Below are positions 1-6,851 of a stretch of 13,480 nucleotides of DNA, one piece after another (position 1 is the first letter of the stretch; each line of letters begins with the position of its first letter). Made by a program: the position numbers and the translations under genes. A model generated the notes under the pieces. The model saw only the letters and a program-made list of their open reading frames with translations, made no database searches and had not been told where the DNA came from. Origin of the DNA: Pseudomonadota bacterium (lineage in GTDB: Bacteria; Pseudomonadota; Alphaproteobacteria; Rhizobiales; Hyphomicrobiaceae); NCBI GenBank assembly GCA_023423275.1, contig JAFAFW010000076.1:1-13480 (forward strand). The letters run 5' to 3'.

Positions 1-947
1 ACCACGCCGACGGAGATCTGCTTCACGAGGCCGAGCATACGGTGATCGGTATCGACCTGGATGATCTTGGCATTCTTCGGCCAGTAGTCGAGGCCATGCT
101 GCGGCAGCGTACCGAACGGTCCGAGGCGGGTGCCGAGCGCGAGCACGACGTCGGCCTCGGCGATGATCTTCATGCCGGCCTTGGAGCCCTGGTAGCCGAG
201 CGGGCCGCACCACAGCGGATGGTCAGCCGGGAAGCTGTCGTTGTGCAGGTAGCTGTTGACCACCGGCATCTGCAGGTATTCGGCCAGCGCCTTGGCTTCC
301 TCGACGCCGCCGGAGAAAATCACGCCGCCGCCGGCTACCATCACCGGGAATTTGGCGTTGGCGAGCAGGTTCGCCGCCTCGTCGAGTGCTTCGTCGTCGC
401 CAGGGCCACGCGCGATCTTTTTCGGCTGCAGGATGTTGTAGTCGGCTTCGCCGTAGAAGATATCGCGCGGGATATTGAGCTGCGCCGGGCCGCGCTCGCT
501 CATCGCCATGTCGAAGCAGCGGGCGGTGATTTCCGCCATGCGCTCCTGGCGCGAGACATGCCCTTGATACTTGGTGATCTTGGAGAAAATCGGCAGCTGC
601 TCGGTTTCCTGGAAGCCGCCGAGGCCGATCGTGCCGGAGCCGGTTTCAGGGGTGATGACGACCACAGGGGAGTGCGCCCAGTAGGCGGCAGCAGTTGATG
701 TGACGAAATTGGTGATGCCAGGGCCGTTCTGCGCGATGCAGACGCCGTGGCGGCCGGAGACGCGGCTGTAGCCGTCGGCCATATGACCGGCACCCTGCTC
801 GTGCACGGTCGGGATGAAGCGGATTCCGGCAGTCGGAAACAGGTCGAGAGCGTCCATGAACGCCGAGCCGACGATGCCGAAGACGTCTGTGACGCCATTG
901 GCAACGAGGGTTTCGACGAAGGCCTCGCTCGGGGTCATTCTGGTCAT
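1..947 (-). CDS. xsc: Sulfoacetaldehyde acetyltransferase Xsc (N-terminal 315 residues; gene runs off the left edge)
   Basis: This thiamine-diphosphate enzyme converts sulfoacetaldehyde and phosphate to sulfite and acetyl phosphate, the desulfonating step shared by taurine, isethionate and sulfoacetate degradation. I translated it directly from the minus strand. The N-terminus begins MTRMTPSEAFVETLVANGV, followed by DVFGIVGSAFMDALDLFP and VHEQGAGHMADGYSR. Glu50 in the HEQ motif is the conserved cofactor-activating glutamate of the family. NGPGITNFVTSTAAAYW and GGFQETEQLPIFSKITKYQ match Xsc much better than acetolactate synthase. The thiamine-pyrimidine-binding domain covers about residues 1-170 and the central domain starts near 185. 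The C-terminal domain with the GDG...N cofactor motif lies outside the window; the family is usually just under 600 residues. The start at 947 has AGGGAG seven bases upstream; a second ATG three codons in is possible. It lies 115 bases downstream of the regulator on the same strand and may be cotranscribed with it. Confidence 0.95.
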   Translation of the reverse strand, partial: MTRMTPSEAFVETLVANGVTDVFGIVGSAFMDALDLFPTAGIRFIPTVHEQGAGHMADGYSRVSGRHGVCIAQNGPGITNFVTSTAAAYWAHSPVVVITPETGSGTIGLGGFQETEQLPIFSKITKYQGHVSRQERMAEITARCFDMAMSERGPAQLNIPRDIFYGEADYNILQPKKIARGPGDDEALDEAANLLANAKFPVMVAGGGVIFSGGVEEAKALAEYLQMPVVNSYLHNDSFPADHPLWCGPLGYQGSKAGMKIIAEADVVLALGTRLGPFGTLPQHGLDYWPKNAKIIQVDTDHRMLGLVKQISVGV

Positions 948-1062
948 GGCTGGGCTCCCTCGGGGACACTGCGGCTGCCGCCTCTTGATGGCTTGACCGC
1001 TATGATCGTCTCAAAAACCAAGACAACACGTCTCATCTAGTGGCACGTGGCACGGAGCGAAG

Positions 1063-1929
1063 TCAATCACTCACCTTGGCGATTATCCGGGAGCCGGTGC
1101 GCTCTGGAAAATCGGCTTTGCCGGCGACCCCGGAAGAGTTGTCGACGGACGATACCCCCTCTTGCCAGGCCCGCGCCAGCAGGTTGGCCGCTTGCTTGAG
1201 CTTGGGAACGAAGCCGACGGCCCTGTCGATATCAAGGCGAGGCGAAGGTCCGTGCAGAGCAAGAGCGGCGAGCATTCTGCCATCGCGGGAGCGGATCGGG
1301 ACCGCGACGCCGATGACACCGGTTGTGAATTCCTGATCGTTGAGGGCGTACCCGCGCTCGCGAACCGCCACGAGGTCGCGCTCCAGATCGTCCGTGCTGA
1401 TGATGGTCTGACGGGTAAACGCCTTCAGCTTCACATTGCGGAACAGATTGGCCCGCACCTGTTCATCGAGATGGGCCAGCATGACCTTGCCGCCCGACGT
1501 GCAATGCGCCGGAACCCGGCTTCCCGCCTGCAGATGCACGCGCAGTGACCACCTGCACTCGACGCGTTCCAGATAGACGAACTGCAGGCCGTCCAAAACG
1601 CCGATATTGCAGGTCTCCTCGATGTCATCGACCAGGGCCTGCAGGATCGCCCGGATCGGAGCGGCCTGATTTTGCGTCTGCAGTGCGGCCAGCGCCAGCA
1701 TCGAGAAGCGCGGCCCGACGGAGAAGCGATCACGCGACGGATCGCGCACGATCAAGCCCGCCGCCTCCAATTGCATGAGGACACGATGCACGGTCTGGCG
1801 CGGCATATCGAGACGCGCACTCAGATCGGGGAGGCCGATCGGCTGAGCCTGCGCGGTGATGGCCTCCAAGACAGCCAACGCCTTGTCGAGGGCAGATCCG
1901 CGCTCCTGTACCGGTACGCGCTCTGTCAT
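1063..1929 (-). CDS. sauR: IclR-family transcriptional regulator, SauR-like
   Basis: A 288-residue IclR-type regulator. The winged helix-turn-helix is at about residues 12-65, with LPDLSARLDMPRQTVHRVL as the recognition region. The IclR effector domain follows at about 90-260, including CNIGVLDGLQFVYLERVE and AGSRVPAHCTSGGKVMLA. The last 25 or so residues form a polar tail beyond the usual domain end. AAGGAG lies eleven bases before the ATG. The gene is divergent from sauS and directly precedes xsc on the same strand. As I recall, the regulator of the sauRSTU cluster of Cupriavidus necator is also IclR-type, so the name rests on family plus position and not on a close match. It probably binds the 197-base region between itself and sauS, with sulfoacetate or a pathway thioester as a plausible effector (inference). 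Confidence 0.82.
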   Translation of the reverse strand: MTERVPVQERGSALDKALAVLEAITAQAQPIGLPDLSARLDMPRQTVHRVLMQLEAAGLIVRDPSRDRFSVGPRFSMLALAALQTQNQAAPIRAILQALVDDIEETCNIGVLDGLQFVYLERVECRWSLRVHLQAGSRVPAHCTSGGKVMLAHLDEQVRANLFRNVKLKAFTRQTIISTDDLERDLVAVRERGYALNDQEFTTGVIGVAVPIRSRDGRMLAALALHGPSPRLDIDRAVGFVPKLKQAANLLARAWQEGVSSVDNSSGVAGKADFPERTGSRIIAKVSD

Positions 1930-2061
1930 AGGGCTGGCGTCTCCTTCAGCGTGGGCGTCAATCGGATCACCCCTTAGCCGACGTTTCCCGGTGACGCAAA
2001 GGGGCCGACGCGTTTCGGATCGTGGCGCCGCTGTTTATCACCGGTCGGACCGAACGAGCAG

Positions 2062-2090
2062 TTGACCCATCATCATCTCGCATTCAGAAT
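2062..2090 (+). promoter_or_regulatory. Candidate sigma-70 promoter for sauS and the ligase genes
   Basis: TTGACC (2062-2067, five of six -35 positions) is separated by exactly 17 bases from CAGAAT (2085-2090, four of six -10 positions). Transcription would begin near 2096-2098, giving a leader of about 30 bases before the sauS ATG at 2127. No comparably good promoter was found for the leftward regulator gene in the same region. Predicted by eye only. Confidence 0.5.
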
Positions 2091-2124
2091 GGGATGTAGC
2101 GTCCCAATTATCTGCGAGATCGCA
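2075..2124. promoter_or_regulatory. Nested palindrome over the sauS start region, candidate SauR operator
   Basis: An outer inverted repeat ATCTCGCA (2075-2082) / TGCGAGAT (2113-2120) encloses an inner one, TGGGA (2090-2094) / TCCCA (2102-2106). Their centres differ by only half a base. The right outer arm also begins a third short inverted repeat, TGCGA-GA-TCGCA (2113-2124). The structure covers the predicted -10 element, the transcription start and the weak ribosome-binding site (GAGA at 2116-2119). A protein bound here could block initiation, or the leader RNA could fold. IclR proteins typically bind palindromes of about this size, but the assignment to SauR is inference. Confidence 0.4.
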
Positions 2125-2126
2125 TC

Positions 2127-3572
2127 ATGCAGGACACGCCATCGAGAGGCAAGCCCGTCAGTCAGGCCTCGGGGCCCGACCCGGTGCAACCGTTGATAGA
2201 TCGAGCCCGCGCGGCCATGGCGATCTTCGCCAGGGAAATAGCCGAGCATGGTCAGGAGCGTATCGACGAGGCCGTCACGGCGCTCGCCTGGTCGCTCTAC
2301 AAGCCCGAGAACGCCCGCCGGCTGGCGGAGATTGCGGTCGAGGTCACCGGCATCGGCGAGCTCGAAAGCAAGGTCATCAAGAACACGCGCAAGACCTTCG
2401 GGACGTTGCGTGATCTGTTACGCGCCAAGTCGACCGGGATCATTGAGGAGATCCCTGAGAAGGGCCTCGTGAAATATGCCAAACCGGTCGGAGTGGTGGC
2501 GGCGATCACACCATCGACCAATCCATCCGCAACACCGGTCAACAAGGCGATGATGGCGCTGAAAGGCGGCAATGCGATCATCATTGCGCCCCCGCCGACG
2601 GCTTGGGCAGCCTCCGAGCCGACCGTCGCAGGCATGCGTGCGGAGTTGAAGAAGATCGGCCTGCCGGAAGATCTGGTTCAGATTCTGCCAAGTCCTGTGA
2701 CGCGTGAAGCCACGACGCGGCTCATGGAGCTGTCGGATCTCGTGGTTTGTACCGGCAGCCAGGTCAACGTCCGCCAGTCCTACAAGTCGGGCAAGCCGGC
2801 GTTGGGCGTCGGGCTCGGCAACGTGCCGGTGATCATCGACGCGAGTGCGGATCTGGACGATGCCGCGTATAAGATCATGCTGTCGAAGACCTTCGATCAC
2901 GCGACGAGCTGCTCGTCCGAAAACTCCGTCGTGGTCGTCGATGCGATTTACGACAAAGCCATCGCGGCGCTGGAAAAGCAGGGCGGCTATCTCGCCACGC
3001 CGCAGGAGCGCGAGCGGATCGTTTCGCGGCTGTGGGTTGATGGCAAACTCAATCGCAGTGTGATTGCGCAGGGGCCGGAAGCACTCATCAAAGTGTTCGA
3101 GCTGGGGCCTAAGTCGGCGGGCTGTAAGTTCGTGATGGCTGAGGAAACCGGTATCGGTAAAGCGCATCCGTTGTCGGGTGAAAAGCTGTCGCTCGTGCTG
3201 ACGGTCTACCGCGCCAAGGACTTTACCGACGCCAAGCGGCTGGTGCGCGATATCCTGGCGTACCAAGGCAGGGGCCACTCGTGCGGCATCCATACCAACA
3301 CCCCGGAACATGCCCGCGAGATCGCGGAGGACATCGACGTCGTCCGCGTGCTTGTCAATCAGCCGCATACGTTCGGAAACGGCGGTGGGTTCAACAACGG
3401 GCTGGCGTTCACGCTGTCGATGGGGTGCGGCACATGGCAGGCCAATTCTCTATCGGACAACCTGAACTGGCGCTGCTTCGTCAACATCACGCACCTCGTC
3501 ACGACCATTCCGGAGGACAAGCCGGAGGAAGCCGAGTTGTTCGGCAGCTACTGGGCGAAATACGGGAAATAG
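2127..3572 (+). CDS. sauS: CoA-acylating sulfoacetaldehyde dehydrogenase SauS
   Basis: A 481-residue member of the acylating aldehyde dehydrogenase family (EutE/AdhE-like fold). It interconverts sulfoacetyl-CoA and sulfoacetaldehyde with NAD(P)H. The first 20 residues are polar and poorly conserved. The cofactor region includes PVGVVAAITPSTNPSATP, with Asn132 at the usual active-site asparagine, and LKGGNAIIIAPPP. The catalytic nucleophile is Cys262 in TFDHATSCSSENS, preceded by GNVPVIIDASADLDDA. The C-terminal part has VNQPHTFGNGGGFNNGL and SMGCGTWQANSLSDNLNW, typical of the sulfoacetaldehyde/succinate-semialdehyde acylating branch. Substrate is inferred from the neighbours: xsc consumes sulfoacetaldehyde, and the ligase pair 52 bases downstream would supply the acyl-CoA. 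By sequence alone another small acyl-CoA aldehyde dehydrogenase is possible. The ribosome-binding site is weak and sits inside the palindrome. Confidence 0.88.
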   Translation: MQDTPSRGKPVSQASGPDPVQPLIDRARAAMAIFAREIAEHGQERIDEAVTALAWSLYKPENARRLAEIAVEVTGIGELESKVIKNTRKTFGTLRDLLRAKSTGIIEEIPEKGLVKYAKPVGVVAAITPSTNPSATPVNKAMMALKGGNAIIIAPPPTAWAASEPTVAGMRAELKKIGLPEDLVQILPSPVTREATTRLMELSDLVVCTGSQVNVRQSYKSGKPALGVGLGNVPVIIDASADLDDAAYKIMLSKTFDHATSCSSENSVVVVDAIYDKAIAALEKQGGYLATPQERERIVSRLWVDGKLNRSVIAQGPEALIKVFELGPKSAGCKFVMAEETGIGKAHPLSGEKLSLVLTVYRAKDFTDAKRLVRDILAYQGRGHSCGIHTNTPEHAREIAEDIDVVRVLVNQPHTFGNGGGFNNGLAFTLSMGCGTWQANSLSDNLNWRCFVNITHLVTTIPEDKPEEAELFGSYWAKYGK

Positions 3573-3624
3573 TGCCAAAGGCGCTATCGCCAGATCAGCG
3601 CGCTGCGAGGGAAAAGGAAACGCG

Positions 3625-4758
3625 ATGAACTTCGAGGAGCATGCGGCCAAGCCGCTGTTGCGTGCTGCCGGCATTGGGACCCCCGAAGGCGGTCTCGCGA
3701 CGACGCCGGATGACGTAGAAGCACTGGCCGCAAAGATCGGCCGCTGCGTGGTCAAGGCTCAAGTGCCGACCGGTAAGCGCGGCAAGGCGGGCGGCATCAA
3801 GCTTGCCGCCACTCCGGCGGAGGCGAAAGCGCATGCCGAAAGCATTCTCGGCACGACGATTGGCGATCACGTCGTCGAGCGCGTGCTGGTCGAGGCGCAG
3901 GTGCCGATCCAGAAGGAATTCTACGCGGCCGTCCTCAATGATCCGGAGACCAAGGGGCCGCTGCTGCTGTTCTCGCCCCAGGGCGGTATGGACATCGAGG
4001 AAATCGCCGAGAAGCATCCCGACGCGCTGACGCGGCTGCCGATCGATATTCGCAAAGGTCTCGATCGCGAGAAGCTGCAATCGGTGCTGCCCGATGCGCT
4101 GCCGGTCAATCGCGCGACGCTGACCGATGTGCTCGCCAGGCTCTATGACGCCTACGCTGCCAACGATGCGGAACTGATGGAGATCAATCCGCTGATCGTG
4201 ACACTCGATGGCAGTCTCATCGCGCTCGATTGCAAGTTTACGCTGGATGACAGCGCGATCCCGCGTCACGCCGAACTCGCGGAAACCGGTACGCCGGATA
4301 AGACGACGGACCTTGAAGCACAAGCCAAGGCGCTCGGACTGAAGTTTATCGAACTCGACGGCAACGTCGGCGTGCTGGCCAACGGGGCCGGACTGACGAT
4401 GACCTCCATGGATGCGGTGCGCCATTTCGGCGGCCAGCCATCGAACTTCCTGGAGATCGGCGGCGAGAGTTACACCAAGGCAAAGCCGGCTTTGGAGTTG
4501 GTGCTGTCCAATCCGAATGTGAAAGCGCTGCTGGTTAACTTCTGCGGCGCCTTTGCCCGTACAGACGTAATGGCGGAAGGCGTGATTACTGCCTGGAAAG
4601 AGCTCAAGCCCGAAATTCCGATCGTCTTCACCATCCACGGCACGGGAGAGAATGAAGCCATCGCGTTGGTGAAAGAACAGCTCAACATCACGCCGTACGA
4701 TCTGATGGATGAGGCGGTGAAAGCGGCTGTCGCCGCCGCAAAGGGGGCAACGCGATGA
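3625..4758 (+). CDS. SucC-like beta subunit of an ADP-forming acid-CoA ligase, proposed sulfoacetate-CoA ligase
   Basis: A 377-residue succinyl-CoA-synthetase beta-type subunit. The ATP-grasp domain covers about residues 1-225: VVKAQVPTGKRGKAGGIKL (42-60) contacts nucleotide, and Glu185/Asn187 in ELMEINPL and Asp202 in LIALDCKF are the expected magnesium ligands. The ligase domain follows, with LANGAGLTMTSMD (251-263) and FLEIGGES. With the alpha subunit it would make an acyl-CoA from acid, ATP and CoA through a phosphohistidine. The loop that reads GGI in E. coli SucC reads GAF here (308-310), arguing against succinate. Position after sauS suggests sulfoacetate as substrate, replacing the AMP-forming SauT. 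I recall an ADP-forming pair of this kind being called SauCD elsewhere but cannot verify it, so I give no symbol. Automated annotation may call it succinate- or malate-CoA ligase. AAAAGGA lies about eight bases before the ATG. Confidence 0.85.
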   Translation: MNFEEHAAKPLLRAAGIGTPEGGLATTPDDVEALAAKIGRCVVKAQVPTGKRGKAGGIKLAATPAEAKAHAESILGTTIGDHVVERVLVEAQVPIQKEFYAAVLNDPETKGPLLLFSPQGGMDIEEIAEKHPDALTRLPIDIRKGLDREKLQSVLPDALPVNRATLTDVLARLYDAYAANDAELMEINPLIVTLDGSLIALDCKFTLDDSAIPRHAELAETGTPDKTTDLEAQAKALGLKFIELDGNVGVLANGAGLTMTSMDAVRHFGGQPSNFLEIGGESYTKAKPALELVLSNPNVKALLVNFCGAFARTDVMAEGVITAWKELKPEIPIVFTIHGTGENEAIALVKEQLNITPYDLMDEAVKAAVAAAKGATR

Positions 4759-5627
4759 TTGTACGCGGCAGCGAAAGCGTGCTGGTGATGGGCATCACCG
4801 GCAAGCAGGGCACATTCTGGGCCGAGAAGATGCGCGATTACGGCACGCGCATCATTGGCGGCGTCAATCCCAAACGGGCTGGCGAAACGCATCTCGGGTT
4901 ACCGGTGTGGGCGACGGCCGCCGATGCCGCGAAGGAGACGCAGATCGACTGTGCTGTGATGTTCATTCCGCCAATGGGCGTGAAGGCCGCCGCACTTGAT
5001 GCGATCGAAGCAGGCATTCCGAAGATCGTCTGCCTGACCGAGCATATTCCCGTTCACGACACGATGTACTTCCTGGCTGCTGCCCGCGAGCGCGACTGTC
5101 AGGTGATCGGCCCGAACACGGCAGGACTCGTTACCACGGGCGAGTGCTTCGTCGGTTTCATGCCGGCCTTCAACGAACGGGTCTTCAAGCCGGGCGATGT
5201 TGGCGTGATCTCGCGGTCGGGTTCGCTCGGCACGCTGCTGTGTCTCAACCTCGTGCAGGCTGGCATGGGCATATCGTCGTTCGTCGGTATCGGTGGCGAT
5301 CCGATCATTGGCACGACGACGCGTGACGCGCTCATCAGCCTCGACCGCGATCCGCGCACCAAGGCGATCGCGCTGGTTGGCGAGATCGGCGGCTCGATGG
5401 AAGAGGCGGCTGCCGAGTATGCTCAGTCCATGAAGAAGCCAATTGCAGCCTTCATCGCGGGAGCTGCTTCCCCGCCGGGCAAGAAGATGGGCCACGCCGG
5501 TGCGATTGTCATGGGTGACAAAGGCTCATACGCGGGGAAGAAAGCTGCTCTCGAAGCGGCCGACGTCACCGTTTGCGCGACGCCAAATGGCGTGCCCGAG
5601 GTGTTGAAAGCACGCATGGCAGGCTAG
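4755..5627 (+). CDS. SucD-like alpha subunit of an ADP-forming acid-CoA ligase, proposed sulfoacetate-CoA ligase
   Basis: A 290-residue alpha-type subunit whose ATG overlaps the beta-subunit stop (ATGA, four bases), with AAAGGGGG upstream. This indicates translational coupling and a 1:1 complex. The N-terminal CoA-binding Rossmann domain contains VMGITGKQGTFWAEKM (11-26) and GVNPKRAGETHLGLPVW. The ligase domain has VISRSGSLGTL (151-161) and Glu210 in VGEIGG. The phosphorylated residue is His247 in PPGKKMGHAGAIVMGDKGSY. The family's GPNCPG motif reads GPNTAG here (residues 119-124), closer to malate-CoA ligase or ATP-citrate-lyase-type subunits than to succinyl-CoA synthetase. The reaction is assigned from operon context: it would feed sulfoacetyl-CoA to SauS. 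Malate or another small dicarboxylate is the alternative, but no malyl-CoA lyase is present. No clear terminator follows. Confidence 0.85.
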   Translation: MIVRGSESVLVMGITGKQGTFWAEKMRDYGTRIIGGVNPKRAGETHLGLPVWATAADAAKETQIDCAVMFIPPMGVKAAALDAIEAGIPKIVCLTEHIPVHDTMYFLAAARERDCQVIGPNTAGLVTTGECFVGFMPAFNERVFKPGDVGVISRSGSLGTLLCLNLVQAGMGISSFVGIGGDPIIGTTTRDALISLDRDPRTKAIALVGEIGGSMEEAAAEYAQSMKKPIAAFIAGAASPPGKKMGHAGAIVMGDKGSYAGKKAALEAADVTVCATPNGVPEVLKARMAG

Positions 5628-5725
5628 TTCGATCAAAGAGTTGTGCTTAGCTCTGTCGCACGCGATTGTGCAACGCTACATCCGTATTCCAGTAGTACGG
5701 TAAAAGCGAACGATGGAGAGGTGAC

Positions 5726-6427
5726 ATGGCACAGCGGCCGATCGAACTCTATTACTGGCCGACGCCCAACGGCCACAAGATCACGATATTCCTGGAGGAA
5801 GCCGGGCTTCCCTATGAGGTGAAGTATATCAACATCGGCCGCGGCGATCAGTTCGCGCCGTCGTTCCTCAAGATCGCGCCCAATAACCGGATGCCGGCGA
5901 TTATCGATCCGGACGGCCCCGGCGGTGAGCCGATTTCCGTGTTCGAATCCGGCGCGATCCTGCAGTACCTCGGCCGCAAGACCGGCAAGTTCTATCCCAT
6001 CGACGAACGCGCGCGCGTGGATGTCGATCAGTGGCTGTTCTGGCAGATGGGCGGGCTTGGGCCGATGGCTGGGCAGTGCCATCACTTCCGCAACTACGCT
6101 CCGGAGAAGCTGCTCTACGCGATCGATCGCTACACCAACGAGGTCAATCGCCTCTATGGCGTGCTGAACACCCGACTCGCGGATCGCGACTATCTCGCAG
6201 GCGCGTACTCCATCGCGGACATGGCAAGCTATCCGTGGGTGCGGCCCTACAAGAACCAGGGGCAGGACATCGCCGACTTCCCGCATCTCGAAGCCTGGTT
6301 CAAGCGCATCCACGACCGGCCAGCCGTGGCGAAAGCCGTGCTTGTTGGCGCAGAGGAGCGCGAGAAGTGGAATCTGGCGAACGATAAGGACGCTCAGAAA
6401 ATCCTGTTCGGTCAGAAAGCCCGGTAA
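5726..6427 (+). CDS. yfcG: YfcG-like glutathione-dependent disulfide-bond oxidoreductase (GST superfamily)
   Basis: A 233-residue cytoplasmic GST-fold protein closely resembling E. coli YfcG/YghU-type enzymes, which bind glutathione and reduce small disulfides instead of conjugating xenobiotics. The thioredoxin-like domain (about 1-88) has WPTPNGHKITIFLEEAGLPY. Thr13 and Asn15 match the glutathione-contacting Thr/Asn of YfcG. PNNRMPAII carries the cis-proline and ESGAILQYL the glutathione-binding Glu74-Ser75. The helical domain contains WLFWQMGGLGPMAGQCHHF and YSIADMASYPWV, both hallmarks of this subgroup. GGAGAGG precedes the ATG. It lies 98 bases after the ligase gene on the same strand, with no obvious terminator or good promoter between, so read-through from the sau operon is possible. 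A direct role in sulfonate metabolism is not shown. Confidence 0.88.
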   Translation: MAQRPIELYYWPTPNGHKITIFLEEAGLPYEVKYINIGRGDQFAPSFLKIAPNNRMPAIIDPDGPGGEPISVFESGAILQYLGRKTGKFYPIDERARVDVDQWLFWQMGGLGPMAGQCHHFRNYAPEKLLYAIDRYTNEVNRLYGVLNTRLADRDYLAGAYSIADMASYPWVRPYKNQGQDIADFPHLEAWFKRIHDRPAVAKAVLVGAEEREKWNLANDKDAQKILFGQKAR

Positions 6428-6434
6428 TCCGGGC
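6419..6434. terminator. Short hairpin between convergent genes, possible terminator
   Basis: GCCCGG-TAAT-CCGGGC is a perfect six-base stem with a four-base loop that contains the yfcG stop codon. Read leftward it is followed by TTTCTG, so it fits better as a weak terminator for the leftward gene ending at 6466. Rightward there is no T-run. Confidence 0.4.
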
Positions 6435-6465
6435 CTGCGGTCATCGAATAAGGCGCGCGCTGTCC

Positions 6466-6708
6466 TCAGTAGGATTCGAGAAGGCGGGCCGGGTCAGGTT
6501 TGCGCCCGGTCACGCGTTCGAGTGCGATGGCTGCCAGCATTTTGTCTGACAGCGTTTTCTTGGCGACATACGTAGCTTCGACCCCGGCTTCGGGATCGAC
6601 CGGCCCGTTCAGGTAGCTGGCCTGGACGCTGTAGAGCGTCGGCCGTTCCTGGGCACATGCCGAGCACGCCAACGCGACAGCAAGGATGATGAATGTCCTT
6701 GGATCCAT
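6466..6708 (-). CDS. Small secreted or lipoprotein-like protein of unknown function
   Basis: An 80-residue product starting MDPRTFIILAVALACSACAQ, a short N-region followed by a hydrophobic core and cysteines at 15 and 18. Neither cysteine sits in a perfect lipobox (ALAC and CSAC), so it may be a lipoprotein or be cut by signal peptidase I after ACSACA. The mature part (about 60 residues) is polar, with SVQASYLNGPVDPEAGVEAT and a C-terminal KTLSDKMLAAIALERVTGRK. The ATG at 6708 has GGGGGA close upstream. An upstream in-frame TTG at 6765 would add 19 residues before the signal peptide and is less likely. I recognise no family. It converges with yfcG. Coding status rests on the signal peptide and the frame. 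Confidence 0.55.
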   Translation of the reverse strand: MDPRTFIILAVALACSACAQERPTLYSVQASYLNGPVDPEAGVEATYVAKKTLSDKMLAAIALERVTGRKPDPARLLESY

Positions 6709-6829
6709 TGATCCCCCAAAATCGCGATGTCCCCCGCCCTTACGGTTTATGGTCAGTGAGGACAACCGCTCCCATTGCTGCGACGAGTTTAATCACTCGA
6801 TCCGCGAGGACAAGTATGCGCAGCCTCCC

Positions 6830-6851
6830 TCTGAACGCAGTCTGAACGCAG
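6830..6851. repeat. Exact 11-base tandem duplication
   Basis: TCTGAACGCAG occurs twice head to tail without any difference, consistent with a recent slippage or duplication event. Its length is not a multiple of three, so it would shift any reading frame across it. Confidence 0.85.

Noticed and set aside
42..698. Open frame of 218 codons on the plus strand
   Set aside because: It lies antisense to the clear xsc gene and has no recognisable domain; long opposite-strand frames are common in high-GC DNA.
2418..3368. Open frame of 316 codons on the minus strand
   Set aside because: Antisense to sauS, composition rich in Arg/His/Asp without any domain.
3595..4638. Open frame of 347 codons on the minus strand
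   Set aside because: Antisense to the SucC-like gene; that gene has full motifs and a ribosome-binding site.
3625..5627. Housekeeping succinyl-CoA synthetase or malate-CoA ligase
   Set aside because: The substrate-loop and NCPG changes, the operon with sauS and the absence of TCA or serine-cycle neighbours make these less likely than a sulfoacetate ligase, though not excluded.
1..5627. Taurine or isethionate degradation cluster
   Set aside because: xsc alone would fit, but there is no taurine dehydrogenase, taurine-pyruvate aminotransferase or isethionate dehydrogenase, while an acylating dehydrogenase and a CoA ligase are present.
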